Positions 7,419-14,821 of a DNA stretch of 17,459 bases are shown in pieces. The notes beneath the pieces are model-generated. The model was not told where the DNA came from and made no database searches. It saw only the letters and a list, made by a program, of their open reading frames with translations. A program made the position numbers and the translations under genes. Numbering within the stretch: the stretch's first letter is position 1; each line of letters begins with the position of its first letter. The DNA comes from Dehalococcoidia bacterium UBA7891 (lineage in GTDB: Bacteria > Chloroflexota > Dehalococcoidia > Lucifugimonadales > UBA826): NCBI GenBank assembly GCA_002500485.1, contig DLRJ01000155.1, positions 1 to 17,459 on the forward strand, read 5' to 3'.

Positions 7419-8516
7419 ATGGGATTTAAATGTGGAATTGTAGGGTTGCCTAATGTTGGCAAATCCACCCTTTTTAATGCTCTTACGAAGACGGCAATGG
7501 CTCAAGCTGAGAACTACCCCTTTTGCACAATTGAGCCGAACGTAGGAGAAGTGGCAATACCAGATCCCAGGTTATACGAGCTGGCGGACATAGCTAAATC
7601 CGAAAACATAGTTCCTACTAGAATGACCTTTGTGGACATAGCCGGACTTGTGAAAGGGGCTTCTAAAGGAGAGGGGTTGGGAAATCAATTCCTTGCAAAT
7701 ATCAGAGAAATGGACGCTATAGCTTATGTGCTGAGATGTTTTGATGATGAAAATATTGTTCATGTAGAAGGAAAAATAGATCCCATTTCGGATCTTGAAA
7801 CTGTGGAAACTGAGCTGATGCTCGCAGATTTGGAAACACTAGAAAAACGAGAATATTCGTTAGAAAAAAAAGCAAAAAGTGGAGATAAAGAAGCACAGGA
7901 CATCTTAGGGCTTGTAGAAAGAGCATTGGTTCTGCTGCGAGAAGGGCGCCCAGTACGAATGATGGATATTAAGCCTGTTGATGAGGCTTTATTTAAGAGC
8001 CTTCAATTATTGACTGCTAAACCTGTTTTATATGTTTGTAATGTTGATGAATCAGATGCTTCTCAGGGGAATCAATATTCGCAATTGGTTTTTGATACAG
8101 CAAAAAAAGAAGGGGCAGGTGCTGTTTTGATCTCTGCCAAAATAGAATCTGAACTATCCCAACTTGAGTCAAATGATCAGCAGGAGTTTCTGCAGGAACT
8201 TGGATTAGAGGAGCCGGGGCTGGTGAGGATGATATATGAAGGTTATGACCTATTAGATTTGATGACATATTTCACGGCTGGGCCGAAAGAGTCTAGAGCT
8301 TGGACAGTTCCTGCTCACTCTCTGGCCCCTAGAGCCTCCAGGGCTATACACACAGACTTTGAGAAAGGATTTATTCGAGCCGAGGTTATTTCTTTTTCAG
8401 ACTATGTTCAGTGTGATGGAGAGCAGGGAGCAAAAGAGGCTGGAAAGATGCGCGTGGAAGGTAAAGATTATGAGGTTCAAGATGGCGACGTAGTTTTATT
8501 TAGATTCAATGTGTAG
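7419..8516 (+). CDS. ychF: YchF, Obg-family ATPase with TGS domain
   Basis: A 365-residue ortholog of the universal YchF/OLA1 family. These are ribosome-associated P-loop proteins that prefer ATP to GTP and take part in translation and oxidative-stress responses. Seen: the P-loop GLPNVGKST at 9-17, VDIAGLVKGAS (G3) at 72-82, NVDE at 208-211 replacing the usual NKxD of GTPases (the known basis for ATP preference), a coiled-coil helical insert around residues 128-175, and a C-terminal TGS domain ending YEVQDGDVVLFRFNV. The length matches the family. No strong ribosome site precedes ATG 7419, but the conserved N-terminus begins exactly there. It is convergent with the racemase-family gene. Confidence 0.97.
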   Translation: MGFKCGIVGLPNVGKSTLFNALTKTAMAQAENYPFCTIEPNVGEVAIPDPRLYELADIAKSENIVPTRMTFVDIAGLVKGASKGEGLGNQFLANIREMDAIAYVLRCFDDENIVHVEGKIDPISDLETVETELMLADLETLEKREYSLEKKAKSGDKEAQDILGLVERALVLLREGRPVRMMDIKPVDEALFKSLQLLTAKPVLYVCNVDESDASQGNQYSQLVFDTAKKEGAGAVLISAKIESELSQLESNDQQEFLQELGLEEPGLVRMIYEGYDLLDLMTYFTAGPKESRAWTVPAHSLAPRASRAIHTDFEKGFIRAEVISFSDYVQCDGEQGAKEAGKMRVEGKDYEVQDGDVVLFRFNV

Positions 8517-8557
8517 CAATCAAAGCCATCTTTCTCTGGCGGTATTATTGAATTAAA

Positions 8558-9697
8558 TCAGCTGGAAAGAGACCGTACAGCTTTTTCATCTACTGTTATG
8601 CCTAATCCTGGGCCTGTTGGCACTTCTAACCGACCATTAGTTAATACGAATGTTTCTGGACTGATATCGTCCCGAATGGCACTTGGTGTTCTGTCGTACT
8701 CCATTACTGTTTCTTGAACAAATGGTTCAGGATTTCCGCTGGGGGGGCATGGAGGTAATGTTGAGGCTACGTGTAGACTGGCTGCAATCATAATGGGAGA
8801 TCCCCAGACGTGAGGGTTCACCTGGATTCCCATCGTGTTTGCAGTCATAGCCACATTTCTCATTTCTGAGATCCCACCGACATTGATTATGTCTGGTTGG
8901 ACTATGTCATAAGCCCTTCTAGATAAAAATTGCTGAAATTCATACCTTGTGCGGAGATTTTCGCCCCCGGCTATAGCCATAGGTAATGAAGATTTAACAC
9001 TTAAATACCCATCGATATCTTGAGCGTTTACTGGTTCTTCGAACCAAACGAGGTCCAGATGTGCGAGTTTTTGTCCAATTCTTATGGCCGAAGATGCGTT
9101 GTAAGCCTGATTTGCATCCACCATTAATTTAATGTCAGGGCCTATTTCGTCTCGAATAGCTTTTACTCTTTTTACATCGTCTTCAATTTTCAATCCACCT
9201 ATTTTTGTTTTCATTCCTATGAATCCGGATTCCACGTACCCCCTAGCCTCAGCTAATAAACGAGTAGGCATTTCTCCTTCAGTGTAGTACAAACCTGTAG
9301 CATAAACAGGGACACTATTTCTGATCTGGCCACCTAAGAGGTCGTATATAGGGAGTCCTAGAATTTTACCTGTTATATCCCATAAAGCTGTGTCAATGGC
9401 GCTGATGGCAGATCCCCCATACCCTACGGCGAGGTTAGCGTTGTAGAGGGAATGGAACATCTTTTGCCACAATTTCAACCTATTGATCGGATTTTCACCT
9501 ATTATCAATGGGGCCAAGATGTCTTCAACAACTGCGGCTGACGGGCCACCACATCCCTCTCCCCATCCAACTATGCCGTCGTCGGTAGTGATTTTTACAA
9601 GACCTACAGATCTGCTGCTTATTGTGTCTTGTGACCATCCGAAGGATATCTCTAACGGAGCACTAAGTTGGAATGTCTCCAATTTTTTAATTTCCAT
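8558..9697 (-). CDS. Mandelate racemase/muconate lactonizing enzyme family protein (enolase superfamily)
   Basis: A 379-residue enolase-superfamily enzyme. Such enzymes abstract the proton alpha to a carboxylate using a bound magnesium ion. Seen: the capping-domain start MEIKKLETFQLSAPLE, the lysine motif K163-T-K165, metal ligands D194 (VDANQAY), E220 (WFEEP) and E246 (GGENL), D269 (VQPDIINVGG) and H296 (NPHVWGSP). The K-x-K motif together with the Asp/His pair places it in the mandelate racemase subgroup, whose members are mostly acid-sugar dehydratases or racemases. ATG 9697 has GGAG six bases upstream; the longer frame to 9742 has no ribosome site and a poor N-terminus. It is divergent from the MFS transporter, which may import its substrate. 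The exact substrate is not predictable here. Confidence 0.92.
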   Translation of the reverse strand: MEIKKLETFQLSAPLEISFGWSQDTISSRSVGLVKITTDDGIVGWGEGCGGPSAAVVEDILAPLIIGENPINRLKLWQKMFHSLYNANLAVGYGGSAISAIDTALWDITGKILGLPIYDLLGGQIRNSVPVYATGLYYTEGEMPTRLLAEARGYVESGFIGMKTKIGGLKIEDDVKRVKAIRDEIGPDIKLMVDANQAYNASSAIRIGQKLAHLDLVWFEEPVNAQDIDGYLSVKSSLPMAIAGGENLRTRYEFQQFLSRRAYDIVQPDIINVGGISEMRNVAMTANTMGIQVNPHVWGSPIMIAASLHVASTLPPCPPSGNPEPFVQETVMEYDRTPSAIRDDISPETFVLTNGRLEVPTGPGLGITVDEKAVRSLSS

Positions 9698-9861
9698 AAA
9701 CTTCTCCAAATTCCTGGCCTTTTTTGAGATGCTAAGAAGCAACTATTGTCCCATCAACTTGGCTTTTCCCATTCCAGTTAAGATTTCTTTTTAATAATAT
9801 GTTGTTTTGCTTAACTCTTGAAGTGTTGCGTGTGAGCTGTAGAATATATGACTAATAATTC

Positions 9862-11193
9862 ATGTCGAATAATTCACGAATAAATACGAAAAATATCCGA
9901 AATTTGCATACGTTCGATTCCTTTCGGAATAGTAATTATCGCCTTCTGTGGGGAACGAATATTTCCATGTATGTATCTAGATGGATGCAAATGACCACCT
10001 TATCGTGGTTCGTCTTGGAACAAACAAGGTCACCATTTTCGGTTGGACTGGTGGGTTTCTTTGGGATGGTACCTTTTCTGGTTCTCGGTATTTTTGGGGG
10101 ATTCCTTGCTGATAAATTAAACCGCAAAAAATTAATAGTTGCGACTCAATGTCTTAATTTGGCGGCTGCTACCGTAATGTCTCTGCTATTTATATTCGGG
10201 TCTGTGGAATATTGGTATGCGTATATAGCGATATTTATCCCAGGGTTAGGTTGGTCTCTAGACAACCCCTCCCGAAGGTCTTTAATTATGGATATGCTCG
10301 GGTCCAGAGGAATAACCAATGGAGTGGCTTTAGATTCTGTAGGAATGCATGTAAGCAAAATGGTCGGCCCAGCACTTGCGGGAGCGATGATTTTCCTCGT
10401 GGGCGTTGGTGGATCCTACTTGATGCTTACCTCATTTATGATTGTCGGATGCCTAATGATTTTGAAGGTTTCCCAGTCAAAAAATAGAATTGATGTTGCG
10501 AACGACGGAGATGATCGCGGCGGAATTTCCCAGATATATGCAAACTTGGCTGAAGGGTTTAAATATGCTTTTACCAACCAGACTATTTCTGCTGTTATCG
10601 TCATTACGATATTAATGAATCTACTTCTTTTCCCCTACATGCAGATGGTGACTGTGATTTCTAAAGAGATATTAAATGTAGGGCCTTTGTTAATGGGTAT
10701 TTTGATGGCTAGTGATGGGTTGGGGGCATTAATGGGCTCTATTGGAATAGCATCACAGAGCAGAATGAAATACCACGGCAGAATATATTTGTATGGTTCT
10801 TTATTGTCCCTTGTGGCATTGTTTCTATTTTCCAATTCCAGCTGGTATTTTTTATCGCTCCTGGTGTTATTGTTTTTGGGAATTGGTACATCTGGATTCG
10901 GAACCATGCAATCGACTATAGTCTTGCTTGTTTCTAAGGCGGAACTTAGAGGAAGAGTCCTGGGAGTCGTTACCATAGCAATTGGTGCGGGCCCAATCGG
11001 ATCTTTAATTATAGGAGCTATCTCTGAATGGATTGGTGCCCCTAATGCCTTGATGATAAATTCAGTAATTGGATTTCTGCTGGTTGCAACAGCAGGTCTA
11101 TTTATGCCGTCGATAAGGGAAAAGATCATTCCCTTTGTTGAAGCAGAAGCGGTGAATCAGCCGACTCGGTCTGGTCTATCGACGAAGGTTTGA
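9862..11193 (+). CDS. Major facilitator superfamily transporter
   Basis: A 443-residue integral membrane transporter with about twelve hydrophobic segments. Seen: an N-terminal FRNSNYRLLWGTNISMYVSRWMQ lead-in, GLVGFFGMVPFLVLG, then the MFS loop motif as GGFLADKLNRKKL between segments 2 and 3. The central loop lies around residues 205-225, and LSKAELRGRVLG is the equivalent motif in the second half. This architecture is common in the EntS/DHA3-like exporters but is not diagnostic for substrate or direction. There is no clear ribosome site before ATG 9862; the transcript may be nearly leaderless. It is divergent from the racemase-family gene, and its last 37 bases overlap the 3' end of the decarboxylase beta gene on the other strand. 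Confidence 0.88.
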   Translation: MSNNSRINTKNIRNLHTFDSFRNSNYRLLWGTNISMYVSRWMQMTTLSWFVLEQTRSPFSVGLVGFFGMVPFLVLGIFGGFLADKLNRKKLIVATQCLNLAAATVMSLLFIFGSVEYWYAYIAIFIPGLGWSLDNPSRRSLIMDMLGSRGITNGVALDSVGMHVSKMVGPALAGAMIFLVGVGGSYLMLTSFMIVGCLMILKVSQSKNRIDVANDGDDRGGISQIYANLAEGFKYAFTNQTISAVIVITILMNLLLFPYMQMVTVISKEILNVGPLLMGILMASDGLGALMGSIGIASQSRMKYHGRIYLYGSLLSLVALFLFSNSSWYFLSLLVLLFLGIGTSGFGTMQSTIVLLVSKAELRGRVLGVVTIAIGAGPIGSLIIGAISEWIGAPNALMINSVIGFLLVATAGLFMPSIREKIIPFVEAEAVNQPTRSGLSTKV

Positions 11194-11729
11194 CGAAATC
11201 GGTGGAGAGTGTGTTCTGGTTCGACAGGTGCCACTGAAAGGTACGGTTCATCCTCTATCTTGGCTACTATGAACCATGGTCCATCTTCGTTCAACGCTTG
11301 CAAAAGAATTGAGTCTAACTCTTCCTCGTCCGCTACTGTAAAGGATTTTTCGATTCCGCTGGACTTGGCTACCAGTTCTAAATCTGTTCCAAATGCGGTA
11401 TGGCTTTTCTGATGGCCGGTCTGAGCCCATTGCTCGTTATCCCAGACAATAACTATGAGATTAGCCGGAGCTTCTCGTCCAATCGTTGCTATCGTTCCAA
11501 GATTCATTAATATCGATCCGTCACCATCCAGTGAAATGACTTTTTCATCGCAGGATAAGGCCATTCCTAGCGCGATGGATGAACAGAGCCCCATAGACCC
11601 GTAGGTGTAAAAATTTCTGTCTCTATCTGAAGCATGCCATAGCTCATCAGATGTCGGTCCCAGGTTGGATACAACCGGTTCTCTCTTCAAATTACCTATT
11701 ATTTTTTTGGTGGCGGAATATCTAAACAT
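11157..11729 (-). CDS. Thiamine-diphosphate-dependent decarboxylase beta subunit (sulfopyruvate decarboxylase-like)
   Basis: A 190-residue protein comprising only the diphosphate-binding domain of a split ThDP enzyme. Seen: GSMGLCSSIALGMAL, the ThDP/Mg motif beginning GDGS at residues 69-72 and closing with WDN at 96-98, then QWAQTGHQKSHTAFGTDL. Size and motif order match ComE, the beta subunit of sulfopyruvate decarboxylase, and the C-terminal half of phosphonopyruvate decarboxylase. ATG 11729 is chosen over ATG 11741 because GGAGG (11739-11735) sits five bases before it. The start overlaps the alpha-subunit stop by eight bases, implying coupled translation. The 3' end overlaps the MFS gene on the opposite strand. 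Whether the substrate is sulfopyruvate, phosphonopyruvate or another 2-oxoacid cannot be settled from motifs. Confidence 0.85.
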   Translation of the reverse strand: MFRYSATKKIIGNLKREPVVSNLGPTSDELWHASDRDRNFYTYGSMGLCSSIALGMALSCDEKVISLDGDGSILMNLGTIATIGREAPANLIVIVWDNEQWAQTGHQKSHTAFGTDLELVAKSSGIEKSFTVADEEELDSILLQALNEDGPWFIVAKIEDEPYLSVAPVEPEHTLHRFRQTFVDRPDRVG

Positions 11730-12228
11730 TTTTACCTCCATGAAGTAGAGGTGTCATACAAAGGGCCAAAGGTTCCCTTGATGCATAACATAATTTTAAA
11801 GCTCCTTTGACCTTTTCTTTGAGTCTCTCCTCGCTATCCAAAGTGTAATGCGGTGTGCCGAGCACATCTAATATGGGTCTTGTAGATCGGCCCATAGTTA
11901 CCTGCGCGATATTAAACTCACCATGCTCCCCTCTCAGGTTAATGAACATCGGAATGGGAATTCGGCTCGGTATAGCAAGTCCTGCCACAGCGTTAATAGA
12001 ATTGCCAAACCCACTGGACTGCATGAAAACGGCAGCATTTCTTCCAGTAGCGTAAGCTCCGGCTGCGATTCCTAAAGCTTCCTCCTCGCGTGTTGCTGAG
12101 ACCAAATGGAAATATTCGTCCTTATCCACTATCTTGGTGACTTGGTGAATACTTGAATCGGGAACGTAGGCTATCAAACTTATTTCATGTTCTTTGAGAG
12201 CATCTACAATGGTTTGCGCCCAAGGCAT
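11722..12228 (-). CDS. Thiamine-diphosphate-dependent decarboxylase alpha subunit (sulfopyruvate decarboxylase-like)
   Basis: A 168-residue protein carrying only the pyrimidine-binding domain of a ThDP enzyme. Seen: YVPDSSIHQVTK, the catalytic glutamate cluster ATREEEALGIAAGAYATG (residues 45-62), AVFMQSSGFGNSINAVAGL and IPIPMFINLRGEHGE. These closely follow ComD, the alpha subunit of sulfopyruvate decarboxylase, which with its partner converts sulfopyruvate to sulfoacetaldehyde. The length (about 169 in ComD) fits. ATG 12228 lies two bases after the fabI-like stop, with GGGGAT as the ribosome site inside the end of that gene, so the three genes form one operon. Phosphonopyruvate decarboxylase is the closest alternative, but it is usually a single fused chain. 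Confidence 0.85.
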   Translation of the reverse strand: MPWAQTIVDALKEHEISLIAYVPDSSIHQVTKIVDKDEYFHLVSATREEEALGIAAGAYATGRNAAVFMQSSGFGNSINAVAGLAIPSRIPIPMFINLRGEHGEFNIAQVTMGRSTRPILDVLGTPHYTLDSEERLKEKVKGALKLCYASREPLALCMTPLLHGGKNV

Positions 12229-12230
12229 TA

Positions 12231-13004
12231 CTATATCCCCATCACATGATAGCCAGTGTCGACGTGAACTACCTCACCGGTCACACCACTAGACATATCG
12301 CTACAAAGATATAGAGCAGTAGAGGCCACTTCATCATGAGTTATATTTCTTTTCATCGGAGCCCTTTCTAGATGTGCCTTTTTCATGTCTCTATACCCAC
12401 TTATCACTCTGGACGATAAGGTGTCCAGAGGCCCTGCTGAGATAGCGTTTACTCTTATTCCGTCGGGGCCGAGATCATTGGCTAATTGCATCACTTCATT
12501 TTCTAGGGCTGCTTTTGCTGTGCTCATGACGTTGTAACCGGGGAAGACTTTCTCTGCGGCCATAAATGACATGGTAATGATATTTCCACCTTCAGTCATT
12601 AGTTGGGAAGCATGCCTGGATATTGACACAAGAGAGTAGGCGCTAATATCTAGTGCCACCCTAAACCCCTCACGTTCGGTATCCACAAACCTACCGCCCA
12701 AATCTTCTTTCTGAGCAAACGCTATTGAATGGACAACAATGTCCACTTTTCCTGAAATAGACTTGATTTGGGAAAAAGCCGATTCAACGTTTTTGTCATC
12801 GCTAACGTCACATTCAATCATCGATACATTCGGAAGCTCGGATATTAACTTTGAAACTGGTTCTTTGACTCTTTCATTTTGATATGCAGCGACTATTTCT
12901 GCTCCCGCGTCAGAGAGAATCTTAGTTATAGACCAGGCTATACTCCTTTGATTTGCAATTCCAAAAACAACGGCGGTTTTACCACTCAGATCTATTGTGT
13001 ACAT
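12231..13004 (-). CDS. fabI: Enoyl-ACP reductase FabI-like short-chain dehydrogenase
   Basis: A 257-residue short-chain dehydrogenase of the FabI type, which reduces trans-2-enoyl-ACP with NAD(P)H in the last step of fatty-acid elongation. Seen: the nucleotide motif GIANQRSIAW at residues 15-24, CDVSDD at 65-70, HSIAFA at 92-97, catalytic Tyr157 and Lys164 in YNVMSTAK, and NAISAGPLDTL followed by a terminal GEVVHVDTGYHVMG. The position of the second FabI tyrosine (Tyr146 in E. coli, SYLGAE) is phenylalanine here (SFMAAE, Phe147). It is first in an operon with the two decarboxylase subunits. That is unusual for a fatty-acid gene and leaves open a role on a different enoyl or keto substrate. 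ATG 13004 has AGAGGT upstream. Confidence 0.85.
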   Translation of the reverse strand: MYTIDLSGKTAVVFGIANQRSIAWSITKILSDAGAEIVAAYQNERVKEPVSKLISELPNVSMIECDVSDDKNVESAFSQIKSISGKVDIVVHSIAFAQKEDLGGRFVDTEREGFRVALDISAYSLVSISRHASQLMTEGGNIITMSFMAAEKVFPGYNVMSTAKAALENEVMQLANDLGPDGIRVNAISAGPLDTLSSRVISGYRDMKKAHLERAPMKRNITHDEVASTALYLCSDMSSGVTGEVVHVDTGYHVMGI

Positions 13005-13097
13005 TAGGACCTCTAGCTCAGATATTTTCTGCCTTATGATTGAATTTTATGGTCTACCCTACCCGCTCGGCAACAGGTTAGATGCCATGTGCTTACC

Positions 13098-13126
13098 TTG
13101 TGTCGCTTATATTGCCTTGTTAAAAT
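13098..13126 (+). promoter_or_regulatory. tRNA-Gln promoter
   Basis: TTGTGT (13098-13103) and TAAAAT (13121-13126) are separated by exactly 17 bases. The predicted start near 13133 is about five bases before the mature tRNA. The -10 element matches consensus at five of six positions. Confidence 0.6.
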
Positions 13127-13137
13127 TTGTGTAATAC

Positions 13138-13211
13138 TGGGGATTCGTCTAGCGGTAGGACAACAGACTCTGAATCTGTAAGCATAGGTTCGATTCCTAT
13201 ATCCCCAGCCA
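13138..13211 (+). tRNA. tRNA-Gln (anticodon CUG), CCA encoded
   Basis: The acceptor stem TGGGGAT (13138-13144) pairs with ATCCCCA (13201-13207), followed by discriminator G and an encoded CCA. The anticodon stem ACAGA/TCTGT encloses loop CTCTGAA with anticodon CTG. The T arm is ATAGG-TTCGATT-CCTAT. The U1-A72 pair is the identity feature of bacterial glutamine tRNAs. The D arm contains AGCGGTAGG. Confidence 0.97.
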
Positions 13212-13521
13212 GGAAATTAACCGTATCGCATTTGTATAGCTAGCCATGTCACCCTCCTCTCACGGCTGAAATCACCACTTTCCCACTATGGGTTTAGCAT
13301 GAGATTCCGCTGTCGCTACTTCGACTCCGGGAACCTACAATCCCACAAACCTTGGAATTAATAAAAGGCAAATATAAATTAGCCACTCTTCTTATAGAGG
13401 CTAATCCAAGCCTAATTTCAGGCGGCACTGATCGAAGAAAAACGCCGACGGGGACTAGGTATTTATGAAAAAGACCGGGAATACTTTTGTGAACATGAAC
13501 CCGAATACTGATTTAAAATCT
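13212..13521. other. Gene-free stretch after tRNA-Gln
   Basis: About 310 bases with no convincing open frame, no second recognisable tRNA and no RNA family I can identify. A terminator-like hairpin closes it on the plus strand (13522-13541). It could therefore be the long trailer of the tRNA transcript or an unrecognised small RNA. GC-rich patches at 13252-13275 and 13308-13335 may fold but show no familiar motif. Confidence 0.4.
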
Positions 13522-13541
13522 AGCGGTGAAAAACCGTTTTT
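13522..13541 (+). terminator. Possible intrinsic terminator
   Basis: AGCGGT (13522-13527), loop GAAAA and ACCGTT (13533-13538) form a six-base stem with one G-T pair. The stem runs into TTTTT (13537-13541). It is short, but properly placed to end a transcript coming from the tRNA-Gln side. Confidence 0.5.
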
Positions 13542-13547
13542 ACACTT

Positions 13548-13591
13548 GGCGTATTCGTCTAGCAGCCTAGGACACCGCCTTCTCTAGGCGG
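13548..13591 (+). pseudogene. Truncated tRNA-Glu-like sequence (anticodon CUC), 3' half missing
   Basis: Bases 13548-13591 read as the 5' part of a glutamate tRNA. There is an acceptor-like GGCGTAT and then the typical D arm TCGTCTAGCAGCCTAGGAC. A five-pair anticodon stem CCGCC/GGCGG follows, with seven-base loop TTCTCTA containing CTC. After 13591 there is no T arm (no GTTCGA), no partner for GGCGTAT and no CCA. Position 37 is T rather than the expected purine. I read it as a tRNA-Glu remnant beside tRNA-Gln, a common pair in bacteria. Confidence 0.6.
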
Positions 13592-13641
13592 ACGAACAAT
13601 CAGACTCAACCCCGCCTTTGTGGGAGCCGCTCCTATACTAG

Positions 13642-13658
13642 TTGAGTATTTAACTCAA
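13642..13658. repeat. Short perfect inverted repeat
   Basis: TTGAGT (13642-13647) and ACTCAA (13653-13658) enclose ATTTA. It lies about 85 bases before the small membrane protein gene, in the rest of the gap (13592-13743), which otherwise shows nothing recognisable. No U-run follows. Confidence 0.3.
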
Positions 13659-13743
13659 ATGGAAAATAGGGGAATGGGTGAGAGCCATCACTATCTTTTT
13701 CATGGGCACATAATACGAAGGTACCTATAATGGAGGGGGAAGT

Positions 13744-14100
13744 ATGCTTATGTTTGGCAGAATCATAGAGTGGTTCAAAGACCAGTATGGAGGCTCTAGA
13801 GAGCATCTATCTAGATATGAACAAGTCCAAAGGCAATTTGCCGAGGGTTCTGGCTGGCGAAATAATAAATTCGTACTGTATATCTTAATGCTCGCTGCCT
13901 CATCCTTAGTCTGCTTTGGCGGATTTCTGGCGTTTGAGAAGGGAATATTCTTCCTTGGAGCTATTGTTTCTGGAGTCCTATTGGTTCTTGGCACTGTGGG
14001 GAAATATTTTCATAGCGAAGTGCTTGATGAACATTCTTACAAAGATGACCATAACCCCCACATAAGGGAGATGAAGAATAAGCTGAGAGGGCGCAAGTAA
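13744..14100 (+). CDS. Small two-segment membrane protein, unknown function
   Basis: A 118-residue protein I do not recognise. An amphipathic, charged N-terminal portion (GRIIEWFKDQYGGSREHLSRYEQVQRQ, residues 5-31) precedes two hydrophobic segments at about 43-62 and 67-88. A basic, polar tail ends IREMKNKLRGRK. The charge pattern suggests both ends in the cytoplasm. The start at 13744 is supported by a strong GGAGG seven bases upstream. It is alone on its strand, convergent with the following membrane protein gene. Nothing in the neighbourhood indicates a role. Confidence 0.75.
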   Translation: MLMFGRIIEWFKDQYGGSREHLSRYEQVQRQFAEGSGWRNNKFVLYILMLAASSLVCFGGFLAFEKGIFFLGAIVSGVLLVLGTVGKYFHSEVLDEHSYKDDHNPHIREMKNKLRGRK

Positions 14101-14113
14101 AGCTCATCTCAGC

Positions 14114-14145
14114 CTCAGCGGTGTGTTAAAAATACCTCTCCTGAG
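14114..14145. terminator. Possible bidirectional hairpin between convergent genes
   Basis: CTCAG (14114-14118) and CTGAG (14141-14145) can pair, with GGTGT/ATACC extending the stem around an A-rich centre GTTAAAA. It lies between two convergent genes. No U-run follows on either strand, so termination is only a suggestion. Confidence 0.25.
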
Positions 14146-14191
14146 TCCTTAGTTCACATAGCTGTGCAAAGCAGTTCGCTTAAGCTAGCTT

Positions 14192-14806
14192 TTAACTACG
14201 AACTTTTTGCACACCTATGATTGCCAGGAGTCCCATTCCTATAACAAAACCGAAAACCCAAAATAAATCACTCCATTCCGCCGGTATGAAAGCCCCAACA
14301 CTCCCCACTATTCCCACTAATCCGAGGAGCCCGTTCAAAGTCGGTGTACCGGATTTTTTCATATACGCGACAGTACCCACAACAAAGAAACTAGCCAGCA
14401 AAGTTGAGATGCCAAGCCATGTGAATTCTCTACTTAGGCTTACCAGTGCATGGGCAGCATCTGTATTGTCTGCAGCTGTATTGAAAGCTGCTACCTGAGA
14501 CAAATCTCCAACCCAAATCAGAAACAATGCCAGTAACGCCAAATACTTACCAATGGTGATTGCGCCGTTGGATTGGTCGATACTTTTAGCCCAAGAGACG
14601 AACCCAACCGTAAATATGACCAATAGGAGATTGGCAACCATATTAACCGGGACTACGATTTGCCATGTACTCTCGTTTTCTGCAGCCCAGGCAACCAATT
14701 CTGCAGCGGTTCCATCCTGAGCTTGCATAGCTATAGCAATAATTACGACAATCACTGCTACCAGTCCCATGATGAGCATATAACCGGTAGTTTTAGAATT
14801 TAACAT
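14192..14806 (-). CDS. Six-segment integral membrane protein, unknown function
   Basis: A 204-residue hydrophobic protein with about six membrane segments, at roughly residues 8-26, 49-70, 84-105, 124-146, 157-175 and 179-198. The loop between segments 1 and 2 is acidic and probably outside (AQDGTAAELVAWAAENEST). It has the general look of DUF4386-type small membrane proteins, but I cannot assign a family with confidence. ATG 14806 is chosen because GGAGG lies five bases upstream; ATG 14824 would place this ribosome site inside the gene. A promoter overlapped by a dyad lies just upstream. A stretch upstream on the same strand encodes a short, similar-looking hydrophobic peptide (14892-14955). 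Confidence 0.75.
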   Translation of the reverse strand: MLNSKTTGYMLIMGLVAVIVVIIAIAMQAQDGTAAELVAWAAENESTWQIVVPVNMVANLLLVIFTVGFVSWAKSIDQSNGAITIGKYLALLALFLIWVGDLSQVAAFNTAADNTDAAHALVSLSREFTWLGISTLLASFFVVGTVAYMKKSGTPTLNGLLGLVGIVGSVGAFIPAEWSDLFWVFGFVIGMGLLAIIGVQKVRS

Positions 14807-14821
14807 CAATGCCTCCAATTC

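Noticed and set aside
10635..11129. 164-codon minus-strand frame inside the MFS gene
   Set aside because: It is the antisense shadow of an intact twelve-segment transporter, with no ribosome site and no domain.
13465..13587. 40-codon plus-strand frame beginning MKKTGNTFVN
   Set aside because: It runs through the terminator-like hairpin and into the tRNA-Glu-like sequence, with no convincing ribosome site or family.
13592..13660. Intron-interrupted tRNA-Glu as explanation for the missing 3' half
   Set aside because: Both strands of the anticodon stem are contiguous, no group I or II core motifs follow, and no T arm or acceptor 3' strand is found downstream in the window.
13726..13731. Perfect TATAAT just before the 118-residue membrane protein gene
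   Set aside because: A start about seven bases downstream would remove the strong ribosome site at 13732-13736 from the transcript, and no -35 element lies at the right distance.
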